From a bacterium (GTDB lineage: Bacteria; Bacillota; Clostridia; Lachnospirales; Lachnospiraceae), in NCBI GenBank assembly GCA_030539165.1, contig JAUNSO010000018.1, positions 1-54,277 on the forward strand: a stretch of DNA of 54,277 nucleotides. Reading direction: 5' to 3'. A model generated the notes under the pieces. The model searched no databases. It was not told where the DNA came from and was given only the letters and a program-made list of their open reading frames with translations. Position 1 is the first letter of the stretch; every line of letters starts with the position of its first letter. Position numbers and translations under genes: made by a program. Of the stretch, positions 35,297-44,174 are shown in pieces.

Positions 35297-36786
35297 GCCG
35301 GATTCACCTCCTTCATGGTAGTTTCCGTCATGGCGGGTGCCGGTTTGGCAGCCCCAAAGGTCTGCTCAAATGTATAGGCGGCACGAATCATTTTCTTTTC
35401 TTCAAAGCAATTTCCAATCAGCTGCAGTCCGATTGGCAGTCCATCACCGCTCATGCCGCATGGAATACTCATAGCGGGCAATCCTGCAAGGTTCGCAGAT
35501 ATTGTATAAATATCTCTCAAATACATTTTGATCGGATCCATCAGTGATTCTCCAAGACGTGGGGCAGTTGTCGGAGCTGTCGGTCCGAGAATCAAATCAT
35601 ACTTTTCAAATGCCTGGTCAAATGCCTTCTTGATCATCGTTCTGGTTTGCAATGCCTTCAGATAATAAGCATCATAATAACCTGAACTGAGAGCAAAGGA
35701 ACCAAGCATGATCCTACGCTTTACTTCCTCTCCAAAGCCCTCTGAGCGTGTTTTTTTATACATTGGATGCAGACCCCCGTAGTCTCCGGTCCGGTATCCG
35801 TACTTGACACCATCAAATCGTGCCAGATTCGAACTGGCCTCAGCCGATGCGATTACATAATAGGCAGGAATCGCATACTCTGCGAGCCCAAGATCAAATT
35901 CCTCTATACATGCTCCCAGTGAACGATACAGCTCTGCAGCTGCCAGAATGGCCTCTTTGATTTCGTTGTCAATGCCGTCTGCCAGATAATCACGCGGAAT
36001 ACCAATCCGCATCCCCCTGACATCATTTATAAGTGCAGATGCAAAGTCGGTATCATCTCTTTTTATAGAAGTGGAATCCTTGGGATCATAAGAAGTAATT
36101 GCTTCCAAAACAACTGCGCAGTCTGCCACATTGTCTGTAACCGGTCCGATCTGATCCAGTGAGGAAGCATATGCTACCAGACCATAGCGTGACACCGTTC
36201 CATAGGTCGGTTTCATCCCGACTACTCCGCAGTGACTCGCCGGCTGTCTGATAGAGCCGCCTGTATCGGAACCAAGCGCAAAGGCACATTCACCAAGCGC
36301 AACAGCTGCACAGCTGCCGCCTGAGGAGCCGCCCGCAACACGTTCCTGATCATATGGGTTTTTCGTTGCTCCATAATAGGAAGTTTCGGTCGTAGAACCC
36401 ATGGCAAACTCATCCATATTTGCCTTACCTAAGATCACTGCGCCGGCTTTTTCAAGATTTTGAACTGCTCCTGCCGTATAGGCCGTGGTAAAATGCTCAA
36501 GCATTTTAGAGCCGCAGGTCGTCCGCATGCCATCAACGCACAGGTTGTCCTTGAGAACCAACGGTATGCCCGCTAACGGCCCGGTCAGCACGCCCGCATC
36601 AATCCGCTGCTGTACCTTGGCCGCATGCTGCAGAGCCATCTCCGGTTCTACTGTAATCAGTGCATGATATACCGGCTCCAATGCTGCTATACGGTCGAGA
36701 TAGTAACGAACTGCATCGACCGCCGTTAATTCATGCTGTTTTATTTTCTCGCCAAGCTGAATGGCTGTGAGTGCTCGTATTTCCAT
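35293..36786 (-). CDS. gatA: Asp-tRNA(Asn)/Glu-tRNA(Gln) amidotransferase subunit A
   Basis: A 497-residue amidase that releases ammonia from glutamine for the transamidation done with GatB. The Ser-cisSer-Lys catalytic set is visible: Lys in IPLVLKDNLC, and the serines in VAGGSSGGSCAAVA and SDTGGSIRQPAS. The start at 36786 (MEIRALTAIQLGEKI) has GGAG 8 bases upstream; an in-frame ATG at 36807 overlaps the gatC stop but has no such site. It overlaps gatB by four bases. Confidence 0.97.
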   Translation of the reverse strand: MEIRALTAIQLGEKIKQHELTAVDAVRYYLDRIAALEPVYHALITVEPEMALQHAAKVQQRIDAGVLTGPLAGIPLVLKDNLCVDGMRTTCGSKMLEHFTTAYTAGAVQNLEKAGAVILGKANMDEFAMGSTTETSYYGATKNPYDQERVAGGSSGGSCAAVALGECAFALGSDTGGSIRQPASHCGVVGMKPTYGTVSRYGLVAYASSLDQIGPVTDNVADCAVVLEAITSYDPKDSTSIKRDDTDFASALINDVRGMRIGIPRDYLADGIDNEIKEAILAAAELYRSLGACIEEFDLGLAEYAIPAYYVIASAEASSNLARFDGVKYGYRTGDYGGLHPMYKKTRSEGFGEEVKRRIMLGSFALSSGYYDAYYLKALQTRTMIKKAFDQAFEKYDLILGPTAPTTAPRLGESLMDPIKMYLRDIYTISANLAGLPAMSIPCGMSGDGLPIGLQLIGNCFEEKKMIRAAYTFEQTFGAAKPAPAMTETTMKEVNPA

Positions 36787-36806
36787 GATCGTGTCTCCGT
36801 TGCTCA

Positions 36807-37097
36807 TCAGATTGTTACCGGTACTTTAAATTGTCCGTCCTTAGTCTGCGGAGCATTCTGCAAAATGGCATCCCGCATATCTGTATTTGTTACAACATCC
36901 TCACGAAATACATTATGAGCTGAAAATACATGTGACATTGGCTCTGCCTCGGTCGTATCCAGCTCATTCAGCTTATCCATATAATCGAGCATGCTGCCCA
37001 TGTCCCTCTTTGCCTGTTCCTTCTGTGCATCTGTGAGTTCCAGTTTGGCCAGAATGCCTATATACTCAATTGTTTCATCTGAGATTTCATGCTTCAT
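36807..37097 (-). CDS. gatC: Asp-tRNA(Asn)/Glu-tRNA(Gln) amidotransferase subunit C
   Basis: A 96-residue subunit that wraps around GatA and joins it to GatB. The sequence ISDETIEYIGILAKLELTDAQKEQAKRDMGSMLDYMDKLNELDT and the terminal LRDAILQNAPQTKDGQFKVPVTI-type ending are characteristic. The ATG at 37097 follows GGAAGTG by 7-8 bases and is preferred over 37112. First gene of gatCAB. Confidence 0.95.
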   Translation of the reverse strand: MKHEISDETIEYIGILAKLELTDAQKEQAKRDMGSMLDYMDKLNELDTTEAEPMSHVFSAHNVFREDVVTNTDMRDAILQNAPQTKDGQFKVPVTI

Positions 37098-37214
37098 ATT
37101 CTTCACTTCCATTGCATCTGTGACTTCTTGATCTTTTTAGATTGGGATTGAATGACCCCTTATCTGCGATCATCGCCATTATAGCATAGACATCCTCTGT
37201 TATTCAATGAATTT

Positions 37215-38057
37215 TCATTGGTTGGGAATTTGCTTGCCGGTGTGATCCAGATGATAGTCTTCTCTTATAATCAGCTCAGACAATGGCAGTATCGAATATC
37301 CCTGTTCCTTCAGTCCTGTCAGTATTGCATCTAGGGCATCTGCCGTATAATCCGCACCGTTATGCATCAATATGATGGCTCCATTATCCAGATTCTTATG
37401 CTCGCAGACCGTCTTGATCAGTGGATCCACCCCATAGTTCTTCCAATCTAGGCTGTCGACAGACCATTGACATGTGTAATAGCCACAGTCTGTGGCTACC
37501 TTGATTACATCGTTATCGTAGTCACCGTAAGGCGGACGGAACAAATCCATCTCGTAGCCTGTCAGTTCTTTGACCTTGTTGTGTACCTTCATCAGTTCTT
37601 CTTTGTTTTCTTCATTTGACAGCTGACTCATATTTTTATGGTTTTCACTGTGATTCCCGATATCATGACCTGCTGCCAGGATCTTTTTGACATCTTCCGG
37701 ATACGCCTCTACCCATCCACCTGTCATAAAATAGGTTACATGCACATTATGCTTCTTTAATATGGCTAATATCCGGTCGCTGTCGGAGTTTCCCCAAGCT
37801 GCATCGAACGAAAGTCCTACCACCTTTTGATCTGTCTGGACACAGTAAATTGGAAGCTCACGACCATCTACGCTGTTACTGACTGTGACGGACTCCGGAA
37901 TCAAACGGGCTGCTCCCCATACAGCTAACAGACCGCAAATCAAAACCAGCGCAATCCTGCATTTATCGTTGCGGGTCCAGACTGTATCCTGTCTGGCCGT
38001 CATATCCTCCTGTTCCTTTTTATCCGGTGTATGATTTTCCTGCTGATTTCTATCCAT
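37215..38057 (-). CDS. membrane-anchored polysaccharide deacetylase (NodB domain)
   Basis: About 280 residues: a short cytoplasmic start, one membrane helix (CRIALVLICGLLAVWGAARLI) and an outside NodB deacetylase domain. Metal and catalytic motifs are SFDAAWG (Asp-Ala in place of the usual Asp-Asp), HSENH with both metal histidines, RPPYG and LMHNG. The Asp-Ala variant is seen in sporulation-type PdaB relatives, so cortex or wall peptidoglycan is a possible substrate. The ATG at 38084 lies inside a terminator stem and is rejected; 38057 follows AGGGG. An ATG at 38003 directly after AGGAGG is also possible. Confidence 0.85.
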   Translation of the reverse strand: MDRNQQENHTPDKKEQEDMTARQDTVWTRNDKCRIALVLICGLLAVWGAARLIPESVTVSNSVDGRELPIYCVQTDQKVVGLSFDAAWGNSDSDRILAILKKHNVHVTYFMTGGWVEAYPEDVKKILAAGHDIGNHSENHKNMSQLSNEENKEELMKVHNKVKELTGYEMDLFRPPYGDYDNDVIKVATDCGYYTCQWSVDSLDWKNYGVDPLIKTVCEHKNLDNGAIILMHNGADYTADALDAILTGLKEQGYSILPLSELIIREDYHLDHTGKQIPNQ

Positions 38058-38067
38058 AGATACAAAA

Positions 38068-38112
38068 ACCCCTGTATGTATCATTTATCTCATTATATGA
38101 TACATGCAGGGG
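38068..38112 (-). terminator. terminator of the hybrid kinase gene
   Basis: On the minus strand CCCCTGCATGTATCA pairs with TGATACATACAGGGG (14 of 15 positions) and TTTTTG follows. It lies just after the kinase stop codon at 38123. The loop contains TATAAT, which may serve the deacetylase gene. Confidence 0.75.
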
Positions 38113-38122
38113 AATCAGAAGT

Positions 38123-40513
38123 TTATTTGCAGGTAACACGCATCAGTGTTTCAAAAACCTTTTTTGGTTCTATCGGTTTCGATAAGTGCCCATTCATACC
38201 GGCTTCACTGGAAATCTGTGCATCCTCGCTGAAAGCATCAGCTGTCATGGCTACAATCGGAATGACCGGTGCATCCGGCCTGTCAGCAGCCCTGATACCC
38301 TTAGTCGCCTCCAGTCCATTCATGACCGGCATACGGATATCCATCAAAATAACATCATAATATGCCACTTCGGATTGTAAAAACATATCCATACCCTGTC
38401 TTCCGTTTTCGGCACATTCCACCTGGCATCCCCATTTTTCAAGAAGTATCACCGCAATCTCACGATTCAGTTCATTGTCCTCGCATAGCAGAACATGAAT
38501 TCCCTGAAGAGACGGCATATCCTCCTTCAGCAAAAGTGTTGATGGTGGCGGAGCTGTATACTTTAGCGGCAGCTCTACAGTGAACAGCGTTCCCTTCCCC
38601 AGTTTGCTCTCCACAGAAATCGTTCCCTTCATCAGTGATACGATTTCCTTTACAATAGTCAGTCCCAGCCCTGTCCCCTGTGCTTTCTCCGATATATTTT
38701 TGTTATATTCCTGTGAAAAACTATCAAAAGCATGCGGCAGAAACTCCGGTGACATACCGATACCATTATCCCGGATCTCAAATCGCATCCGCAGGCCGCT
38801 GTCTAGAATCTCTGAGCACGGCATCACCGTAAAATCAACCTTTCCGCCATCTTCCGTAAACTTGACAGCATTGGACAGCAGATTAATAAAAATCTGATTA
38901 AACCGCACTTTATCGATCATAATCCATTGATCCGGAACACGACTGATATCCATATTAAAATCTATACTTTTATTCTGACATAGTGAGCCAATAACTGTAT
39001 TGATACTGTCCGTAAATTCATCCAATGAGTATGGCGTCGGATTGAGTGCCATTTTATCCTGCTCAATCTTAGACACATCCAGCACATCATTAATGATGCC
39101 CAATAAATAATCACCTGAAGCATGTATTTTATCCAGATACATTCCCATTTTTTCTTCAGTAGCATCCTCTGTCAGTTCATGATCCGAAAATGAGAGGATT
39201 GCATTCAAGGGTGTACGCATATCATGACTCATGCGTGATAAAAAGTCACTTTTGGCATGATTGGCCTCAACAGCTGCATCAACTGCATCCTGCAGTATCT
39301 GCTTCTGTCTCTGCTCTTCCTCATATAAATCTGTTATGTCTCTTCGTATCAATACTATTTCTTCACGAGTAGAGTCCAGATAAAATGCCCTTGCTTTCTT
39401 TCGTTGGATCCTGCCCTCCGAATCCATAACACGGTAAATCTGTTTGATAACACCCCCTTGATCCAATGCCTTGATCAGACTCTGAAGATCAAAAAAAAGC
39501 TCGCACTTCTCACTATCCTCCGGCATTACCTGCTTCTGTAATACTCTTTTGCGCATATCGTCATAGTGAAATACCTGATGCGAACCTATTCCTTCATAAT
39601 GCTTCTCCTGTACCATTCGGGCCTGCCCAGTTGCAGTATTCAGGAGTAATACATACTCAATTTCCTCATCCATAATACTTTCAATGGCCAATTGATTTTT
39701 CTTTTCAACATCAATATCCTGACTGCATACAAATGCAACCAGTTCTCCGGTATGAGGTCTCTCCATAATATTCGCAGTTGCATGAAGCCATTTGACTCCT
39801 GTCCCCTGAATATATCTTCTGTAATCTACATGTATTGTATTCAAATCACAACTGTATGCCCTGGCCAGTGCCTCATAAAATATCGTATTGACAACCCTGT
39901 CTCTGTCCTCCGGTACGATATTTTTGAGTATACTTGTTCGTAAATCTTCATTAATACGTTCATTGGGGCTGATCTGTGGAATATCATGAAAGCGCGAATA
40001 ATACTCTTCTATCGTGCCTTTTGTCAGATTAATCTGAAAGCTGATCACAGAATGATTGATGATCTCCTGCCTCAGCTGAAGCTTGACCTGATCGATGCTG
40101 TTGGCAACCGCAAGCTGTACAGGTTCATCAATACCCGGCAACGATGTGATGGAAATATTACTCTGCATCCACACCAGTCTTCCGTTTCGCTTTCTGGCAC
40201 GATATTCGCAGGAGAAAGAATTCTTGTCAATGCTGGCTTTTCTGGTCAATTCTGCAACAACACCTCTGTCTTCTTCGTACACCAGATCAAAAGCATTATC
40301 TACTTCTTCCAAAAACTGTTCCCGCGTATAACCAAGCTGCTCAAAATACTGATTATTAGCATACAGAAAATGCGGATGTCCTTCTTTTATAACGACAGCT
40401 GATACACCGCCGTTGACATTGGCCATAATGGCCAGCATCTGTTCATATGTAACCTGTTCGTTACCCTCTTGTTTACGAATATCAGCAGAACTCAAATTAT
40501 CCATTAGCTTCAC
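38123..40513 (-). CDS. hybrid sensor histidine kinase/response regulator with PAS domains
   Basis: A 796-residue cytoplasmic kinase. Two or three PAS-like domains cover residues 22-400 (for example YANNQYFEQLGYTREQFLEEVDNAFDLVYEED). The kinase core has the H-box RMSHDMRTPLNAIL (H430), N-box INLLSNAVKF, G1 RDNGIGM and G2 GTGLGLTIV. A receiver domain follows from about 674 with D725 in VILMDIRMPVMNG and the terminal Lys in GHLSKPIE. No membrane helix and no HPt domain are present, so the output partner lies elsewhere. It has its own promoter (40565-40593) and terminator. Signal unknown. Confidence 0.93.
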   Translation of the reverse strand: MKLMDNLSSADIRKQEGNEQVTYEQMLAIMANVNGGVSAVVIKEGHPHFLYANNQYFEQLGYTREQFLEEVDNAFDLVYEEDRGVVAELTRKASIDKNSFSCEYRARKRNGRLVWMQSNISITSLPGIDEPVQLAVANSIDQVKLQLRQEIINHSVISFQINLTKGTIEEYYSRFHDIPQISPNERINEDLRTSILKNIVPEDRDRVVNTIFYEALARAYSCDLNTIHVDYRRYIQGTGVKWLHATANIMERPHTGELVAFVCSQDIDVEKKNQLAIESIMDEEIEYVLLLNTATGQARMVQEKHYEGIGSHQVFHYDDMRKRVLQKQVMPEDSEKCELFFDLQSLIKALDQGGVIKQIYRVMDSEGRIQRKKARAFYLDSTREEIVLIRRDITDLYEEEQRQKQILQDAVDAAVEANHAKSDFLSRMSHDMRTPLNAILSFSDHELTEDATEEKMGMYLDKIHASGDYLLGIINDVLDVSKIEQDKMALNPTPYSLDEFTDSINTVIGSLCQNKSIDFNMDISRVPDQWIMIDKVRFNQIFINLLSNAVKFTEDGGKVDFTVMPCSEILDSGLRMRFEIRDNGIGMSPEFLPHAFDSFSQEYNKNISEKAQGTGLGLTIVKEIVSLMKGTISVESKLGKGTLFTVELPLKYTAPPPSTLLLKEDMPSLQGIHVLLCEDNELNREIAVILLEKWGCQVECAENGRQGMDMFLQSEVAYYDVILMDIRMPVMNGLEATKGIRAADRPDAPVIPIVAMTADAFSEDAQISSEAGMNGHLSKPIEPKKVFETLMRVTCK

Positions 40514-40564
40514 GTTGCCTCCGCGCCAGATTATAGCATGCAGATATACAATCGTTGCTACATC

Positions 40565-40593
40565 ATTGTAGCATAAGCCTGTTTAATATACAA
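40565..40593 (-). promoter_or_regulatory. promoter of the hybrid kinase gene
   Basis: TTGTAT at 40588-40593, a 17-base spacer, and TACAAT at 40565-40570, reading toward the kinase start at 40513. A second TATAAT lies about 35 bases closer but lacks a -35. Confidence 0.55.
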
Positions 40594-40631
40594 TATCGTA
40601 TTATTTCACATATTTTCTGAAATCATTATAT

Positions 40632-40673
40632 CAGGCTGTCAGTTGTGAAAATATTATCACATCAGACAGCCTG
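40632..40673 (-). terminator. probable terminator after spoVFB
   Basis: CAGGCTGTC and GACAGCCTG form a 9-bp stem with an inner TGTGA/TCACA stem. The following bases (ATATAATG) are T-poor, so termination may be incomplete. Confidence 0.45.
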
Positions 40674-40686
40674 TTACTTTCAGGAA

Positions 40687-41280
40687 CTACTTCATATTTG
40701 GACAATGAATGATTGGCTGGATCTGGATACCGTCAAGTGCCAGTTTCAGTGTCGGAATGATCATACCCGTCACAGCAATCATGGATTTTGGTTTGCCGCT
40801 GCTGTTATCCTGACCAAACGGAACAAAATAGATTCCCTTTGTATTCAGCAGTGTTCCTATATTTTGCAGGTTTAAACCCAGCGCATCATTGGTAGATACA
40901 GCGATGACCAATGGCTTATTGTTGCGGATATGCGCTTTTGCAGCCATCAGGACCGGTGTATCTGTGATCCCGTTGCTTAGCTTTGCCAGTGTATTGCCGG
41001 AGCAGGGTGCAACGATCATAATGTCGACCAGTCCCTTTGGACCCAGTGGCTCAGCGTCCTCTATCGTGCGCACGGCAGTATTCTGTGTGATTTTCTCGAT
41101 TTCTTTAACAAATTCGGATGCATTTCCGAAACGTGTATTAATCGTGGCTGCATTGAAAGAAAAAATCGGGAGCACATTTGCTCCCTTTTCCACCAGATTG
41201 ATGATCTCTATTTTTATTTTATCAAATGTGCAAAAAGAACCGGTAATGGCAACTCCGATATTTACTCCGTCTAATTGCAT
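40687..41280 (-). CDS. spoVFB: dipicolinate synthase subunit B
   Basis: A 197-residue flavoprotein-like subunit of dipicolinate synthase, needed for the calcium-dipicolinate of the spore core. Start MQLDGVNIGVAITGSFCTFDKI, with the phosphate-binding AITGSFCTF loop, then DIMIVAPCSGNTLAKLSNGITDTPVLMAAKAHIRN, typical of the family. The ATG at 41280 follows AAGGAG by 10 bases, 19 bases after the end of spoVFA. It marks the organism as a spore former or a recent descendant of one. Confidence 0.95.
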   Translation of the reverse strand: MQLDGVNIGVAITGSFCTFDKIKIEIINLVEKGANVLPIFSFNAATINTRFGNASEFVKEIEKITQNTAVRTIEDAEPLGPKGLVDIMIVAPCSGNTLAKLSNGITDTPVLMAAKAHIRNNKPLVIAVSTNDALGLNLQNIGTLLNTKGIYFVPFGQDNSSGKPKSMIAVTGMIIPTLKLALDGIQIQPIIHCPNMK

Positions 41281-41299
41281 ATGAGTCAGTCTCCTTCGC

Positions 41300-42232
41300 C
41301 TACTCAGAAGGAGGGCAGAATAAGTGCCGCATGGCCCGTAACAGAATCTCTGCGGATGCGCGGGGTGCATACCTGCCGGGAATTCCCAATGACAGCTTTG
41401 CCTTGATTCCGAGATTTTTACACTCTGCAAAGTCGGTTCCCCCCGGTTTAGATGCAATATCTATGATCAATGCTTCCTGATCCACTAATTCAAGAATCTC
41501 CCTGGTAATAACGGGCGCAGGAATGGTATTAAAAATATATCCGGCCTCTTTTATCATGTTGGCATGCGCAGCTCTGTTCTCTTTCAATGCTGAAAGTTCA
41601 ACAGTCTCATAGCCCTTATTACGGGCATCCTGCAGCTGGGCTTCATTTCTGGCAGCAATCGTGACATAAGCCTTCATTCCGTTCAGGCGTTCTGCCAGCG
41701 TTTTGCCACATTTGCCATAGCCAAAGATCAGACAGTGACTCCGGCTCAGATTTCCATCACCGGAGCATATCGCTTCGGCAATAGTGCCTTCGGCGGTTGC
41801 CACTGCATTTTCAGCCGCTACACGATCCACTTTCATAAGATCATAGCAGGAGGCACCACATTCTCCAGCTACCCATTGCAGCTGCTCCGGGATATTCCCA
41901 CCTGTAATGATATGCCGTTCACGAATCAACGAGCAAAATGTGTCAAGACTCCCGGCGCAGATGGACTGATCCATCTGTTCATCGTTGTTTACGGCATAAA
42001 TGCAGCTGCCGTCTCTCGAAAACGGAACCGGGCCGATGATCAGGTCTGAATCATCCATAAATGCAGCCAGACTTTTTTCCAACAGCACATGGGCTCCATG
42101 CTCACCTGCAAGAGATGCTGCATCCTCTACGGCATAAAGCATGAGCTCCATGCCTTCCTCCAGCAGCTGCTTTGCTATATAATACTGTCTCTTATCCCCG
42201 CCGAGTACTCCAACCTTTCTGTTTGGCGACAC
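41300..42232 (-). CDS. spoVFA: dipicolinate synthase subunit A
   Basis: A 310-residue dehydrogenase-like subunit that acts with SpoVFB on the dihydroxy-tetrahydrodipicolinate made from the DAP pathway. VGVLGGDKRQYYIAKQLLEEG at the start and a second NAD-type fold with CLIFGYGKCGKTLAERL are visible. It uses a GTG start at 42232, 7 bases after AGGAGGG. A sigma-K-like promoter (42263-42289) precedes it. Expressed in the mother cell during sporulation if that reading is right. Confidence 0.94.
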   Translation of the reverse strand: MSPNRKVGVLGGDKRQYYIAKQLLEEGMELMLYAVEDAASLAGEHGAHVLLEKSLAAFMDDSDLIIGPVPFSRDGSCIYAVNNDEQMDQSICAGSLDTFCSLIRERHIITGGNIPEQLQWVAGECGASCYDLMKVDRVAAENAVATAEGTIAEAICSGDGNLSRSHCLIFGYGKCGKTLAERLNGMKAYVTIAARNEAQLQDARNKGYETVELSALKENRAAHANMIKEAGYIFNTIPAPVITREILELVDQEALIIDIASKPGGTDFAECKNLGIKAKLSLGIPGRYAPRASAEILLRAMRHLFCPPSE

Positions 42233-42262
42233 GATACTTCCCTCCTTCTGTTTCTATACACA

Positions 42263-42289
42263 TAGAATATGAAGCAAGGGTAAAAATGT
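42263..42289 (-). promoter_or_regulatory. sigma-K-like promoter of spoVFAB
   Basis: CATATTCTA at 42263-42271 matches the sigma-K -10 (CATANNNTA), and an AC at 42288-42289 lies 16 bases upstream as the -35. It overlaps the stop end of trpB2. In Bacillus the spoVF operon is sigma-K dependent, which agrees. Confidence 0.55.
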
Positions 42290-43662
42290 TACATCTGTGG
42301 AAGTCCGTCAAATCCGACCTGCAAATCTGCATCTGTCGGAATATAGTCTGTCATCTCTCCATTATGGAATTTCTCGTATGCCACCATATCAAAGTAACCT
42401 GTGCCCGTCAGACCAAAGAGGATGGTCTTCTCTTCTCCTGTCTCCTTGCATTTCAGCGCTTCATCGATTGCAACCTTGATGGCATGTGAGCTCTCTGGTG
42501 CAGGAAGGATACCTTCTACCCTTGCAAACTGCTCTGCAGCCCTAAATACCTCTGTCTGCTCTACACTTCTTGCTTCCATTAATCCATCATCATAAAGCTG
42601 TGACAAAATGGAGCTCATACCGTGGTAACGCAGTCCGCCTGCATGATTTGCAGAAGGAATGAAGCCGCTGCCGAGTGTATACATCTTTGCCAGAGGGCAT
42701 ACCATACCGGTATCGCAGAAATCATATGCATATTTTCCTCTTGTTAAGCTCGGACAGGATGCGGGTTCTACAGCGATAAACTGATAATCAGCCTCTCCTC
42801 GAAGCTTCTCACCCATAAACGGAGAAATCAGACCTCCAAGGTTAGAGCCGCCACCTGCACAGCCGATGATCACATCAGGTTTAATACCGTATTTATCCAT
42901 GGCAATCTTGGACTCTAGTCCAATCACAGTCTGGTGTACCAGTACCTGGGATAATACAGAGCCGAGTACATATCTGTAGCCGTCCATGCCGAGTGCCGTT
43001 TCTACTGCCTCTGAAATAGCGCAGCCGAGTGAACCCGTTGTTCCCGGGTGTGCAGCCAGAATTCTCTTGCCAACCTCTGTTGTTTCTGAAGGTGACGGCG
43101 TTACGCTGGCGCCATAGGTACGCATTACCTCACGACGGAAGGGTTTCTGTTCATAGGATACCTTGACCATGTAAACCTTACAGTCCAGATCAAAATAGGA
43201 GCATGCCATGGAAAGGGCTGTTCCCCACTGACCGGCACCGGTCTCTGTGGTCACACCTTTAAGACCCTGCTGTTTTGCGTAGTATGCCTGCGCAATCGCG
43301 GAATTCAGCTTATGACTGCCGCTTGTATTATTACCTTCAAACTTATAGTAGATCTTAGCCGGTGTCTGCAGCTTCTCCTCCAGGCAGTAAGCTCTGACAA
43401 GTGGTGACGGTCTGTACATCTTGTAGAAATCCCTGATTTCCTGTGGAATATCAAAGTAAGCCGTTGTATCATCCAGCTCCTGCTTGACAAGTTCATCGCA
43501 GAATACCGGTCTCAGGTCTTCAAAGGTCATCGGCTGATGTGTGGCAGGATTGAGTAAGGGTGCCGGCTTGTTCTTCATATCAGCGCGGACATTGTACCAC
43601 TGCTTCGGCATCTCACTTTCTTCGAGATAGATTTTGTACGGAATTTTTGTTGTTTCTTTCAT
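42289..43662 (-). CDS. TrpB2-type tryptophan synthase beta chain
   Basis: A 457-residue PLP enzyme of the TrpB2 branch, longer than TrpB1 (about 400), with the N-terminal extension IPYKIYLEESEMPKQWYNVRADM typical of TrpB2. The PLP lysine is K118 in GNNTSGSHKLNSA, and the phosphate-binding GCAGGGSNLGG loop is present. It makes tryptophan from indole and serine, usually without tight pairing to TrpA; no trpA is near. A T-box with a TGG specifier precedes it, so it responds to tryptophan-tRNA charging. AGGAG lies about 10 bases before the ATG. Confidence 0.92.
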   Translation of the reverse strand: MKETTKIPYKIYLEESEMPKQWYNVRADMKNKPAPLLNPATHQPMTFEDLRPVFCDELVKQELDDTTAYFDIPQEIRDFYKMYRPSPLVRAYCLEEKLQTPAKIYYKFEGNNTSGSHKLNSAIAQAYYAKQQGLKGVTTETGAGQWGTALSMACSYFDLDCKVYMVKVSYEQKPFRREVMRTYGASVTPSPSETTEVGKRILAAHPGTTGSLGCAISEAVETALGMDGYRYVLGSVLSQVLVHQTVIGLESKIAMDKYGIKPDVIIGCAGGGSNLGGLISPFMGEKLRGEADYQFIAVEPASCPSLTRGKYAYDFCDTGMVCPLAKMYTLGSGFIPSANHAGGLRYHGMSSILSQLYDDGLMEARSVEQTEVFRAAEQFARVEGILPAPESSHAIKVAIDEALKCKETGEEKTILFGLTGTGYFDMVAYEKFHNGEMTDYIPTDADLQVGFDGLPQM

Positions 43663-43707
43663 TTCTTTCGCGCTCCTTTCGCATTTGAGTGGGGCAGTTG
43701 GCTCTAC

Positions 43708-43833
43708 CGTGATAAGCAGCTACGAAAATGCTTCGCATTTCCTCGCTCGTGTTGCTCGCCGAGACTTCAGCTGTCCACCTCAATGCGTAAACGCTTTCGG
43801 TGAACTTCTGTAGTCTCTTCTCTGCTTATCACG
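43708..43833. repeat. 126-bp element with 12-bp terminal inverted repeats
   Basis: CGTGATAAGCAG at 43708-43719 and its exact complement at 43822-43833 bound a 126-bp stretch with inner palindromes (AAATGCTTCGCATTT type and GCGTAAACGC). It sits exactly between the T-box terminator T-tract and the trpB2 ribosome site. It looks like a small non-coding insert of MITE or palindromic-repeat type. No coding frame is seen. Confidence 0.55.
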
Positions 43834-44131
43834 CAAAAAAACTCCTGTCCCTACAATAATTGTTATTGCTAGGACAAGAGCTGTTATTCACTCCTGCGGT
43901 GCCACCTGGCTTGATGCAACGGTATATGGTTACATCCTCTCATGCATACTGACATATGCTGACGTTGTTAACGGAGTACCTGCTCCGGCTCGCCTACTCG
44001 TCAGATATTGCTTTCGGTTCGCCCTCAGAAGCCCATTCATCTTTTCCTTTCCTGCCGCAATCTCACCGCCTGCGGCTCTCTGCAAAGAAGGTGCTCAAGA
44101 CTACTCTTTCTTCTTCAACGGTTTTTCATTG
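43834..44131 (-). promoter_or_regulatory. T-box leader specific for tRNA-Trp
   Basis: The leader has the AGAGAGCC-type stem I segment, a specifier loop GAATGGGCTTCTGAG in which TGG (44033-44035) is the Trp codon, the T-box sequence AGGTGGCACCGCAGGAG (43891-43907) and a terminator hairpin (CTCTTGTCC...GGACAGGAG) followed by seven Ts. Uncharged tRNA-Trp should pair with the specifier and with the T-box to prevent termination, raising trpB2 expression when tryptophan is short. Confidence 0.9.
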
Positions 44132-44137
44132 AACACA

Positions 44138-44167
44138 ATGTAGCACAGATTACTTTATCATGTCAAT
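44138..44167 (-). promoter_or_regulatory. promoter of the T-box/trpB2 transcript
   Basis: TTGACA (44162-44167), an 18-base spacer and TACATT (44138-44143). The start of transcription falls near 44131, at the head of the T-box, immediately after the glycerate kinase gene. Confidence 0.7.
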
Positions 44168-44174
44168 ACCAAAA

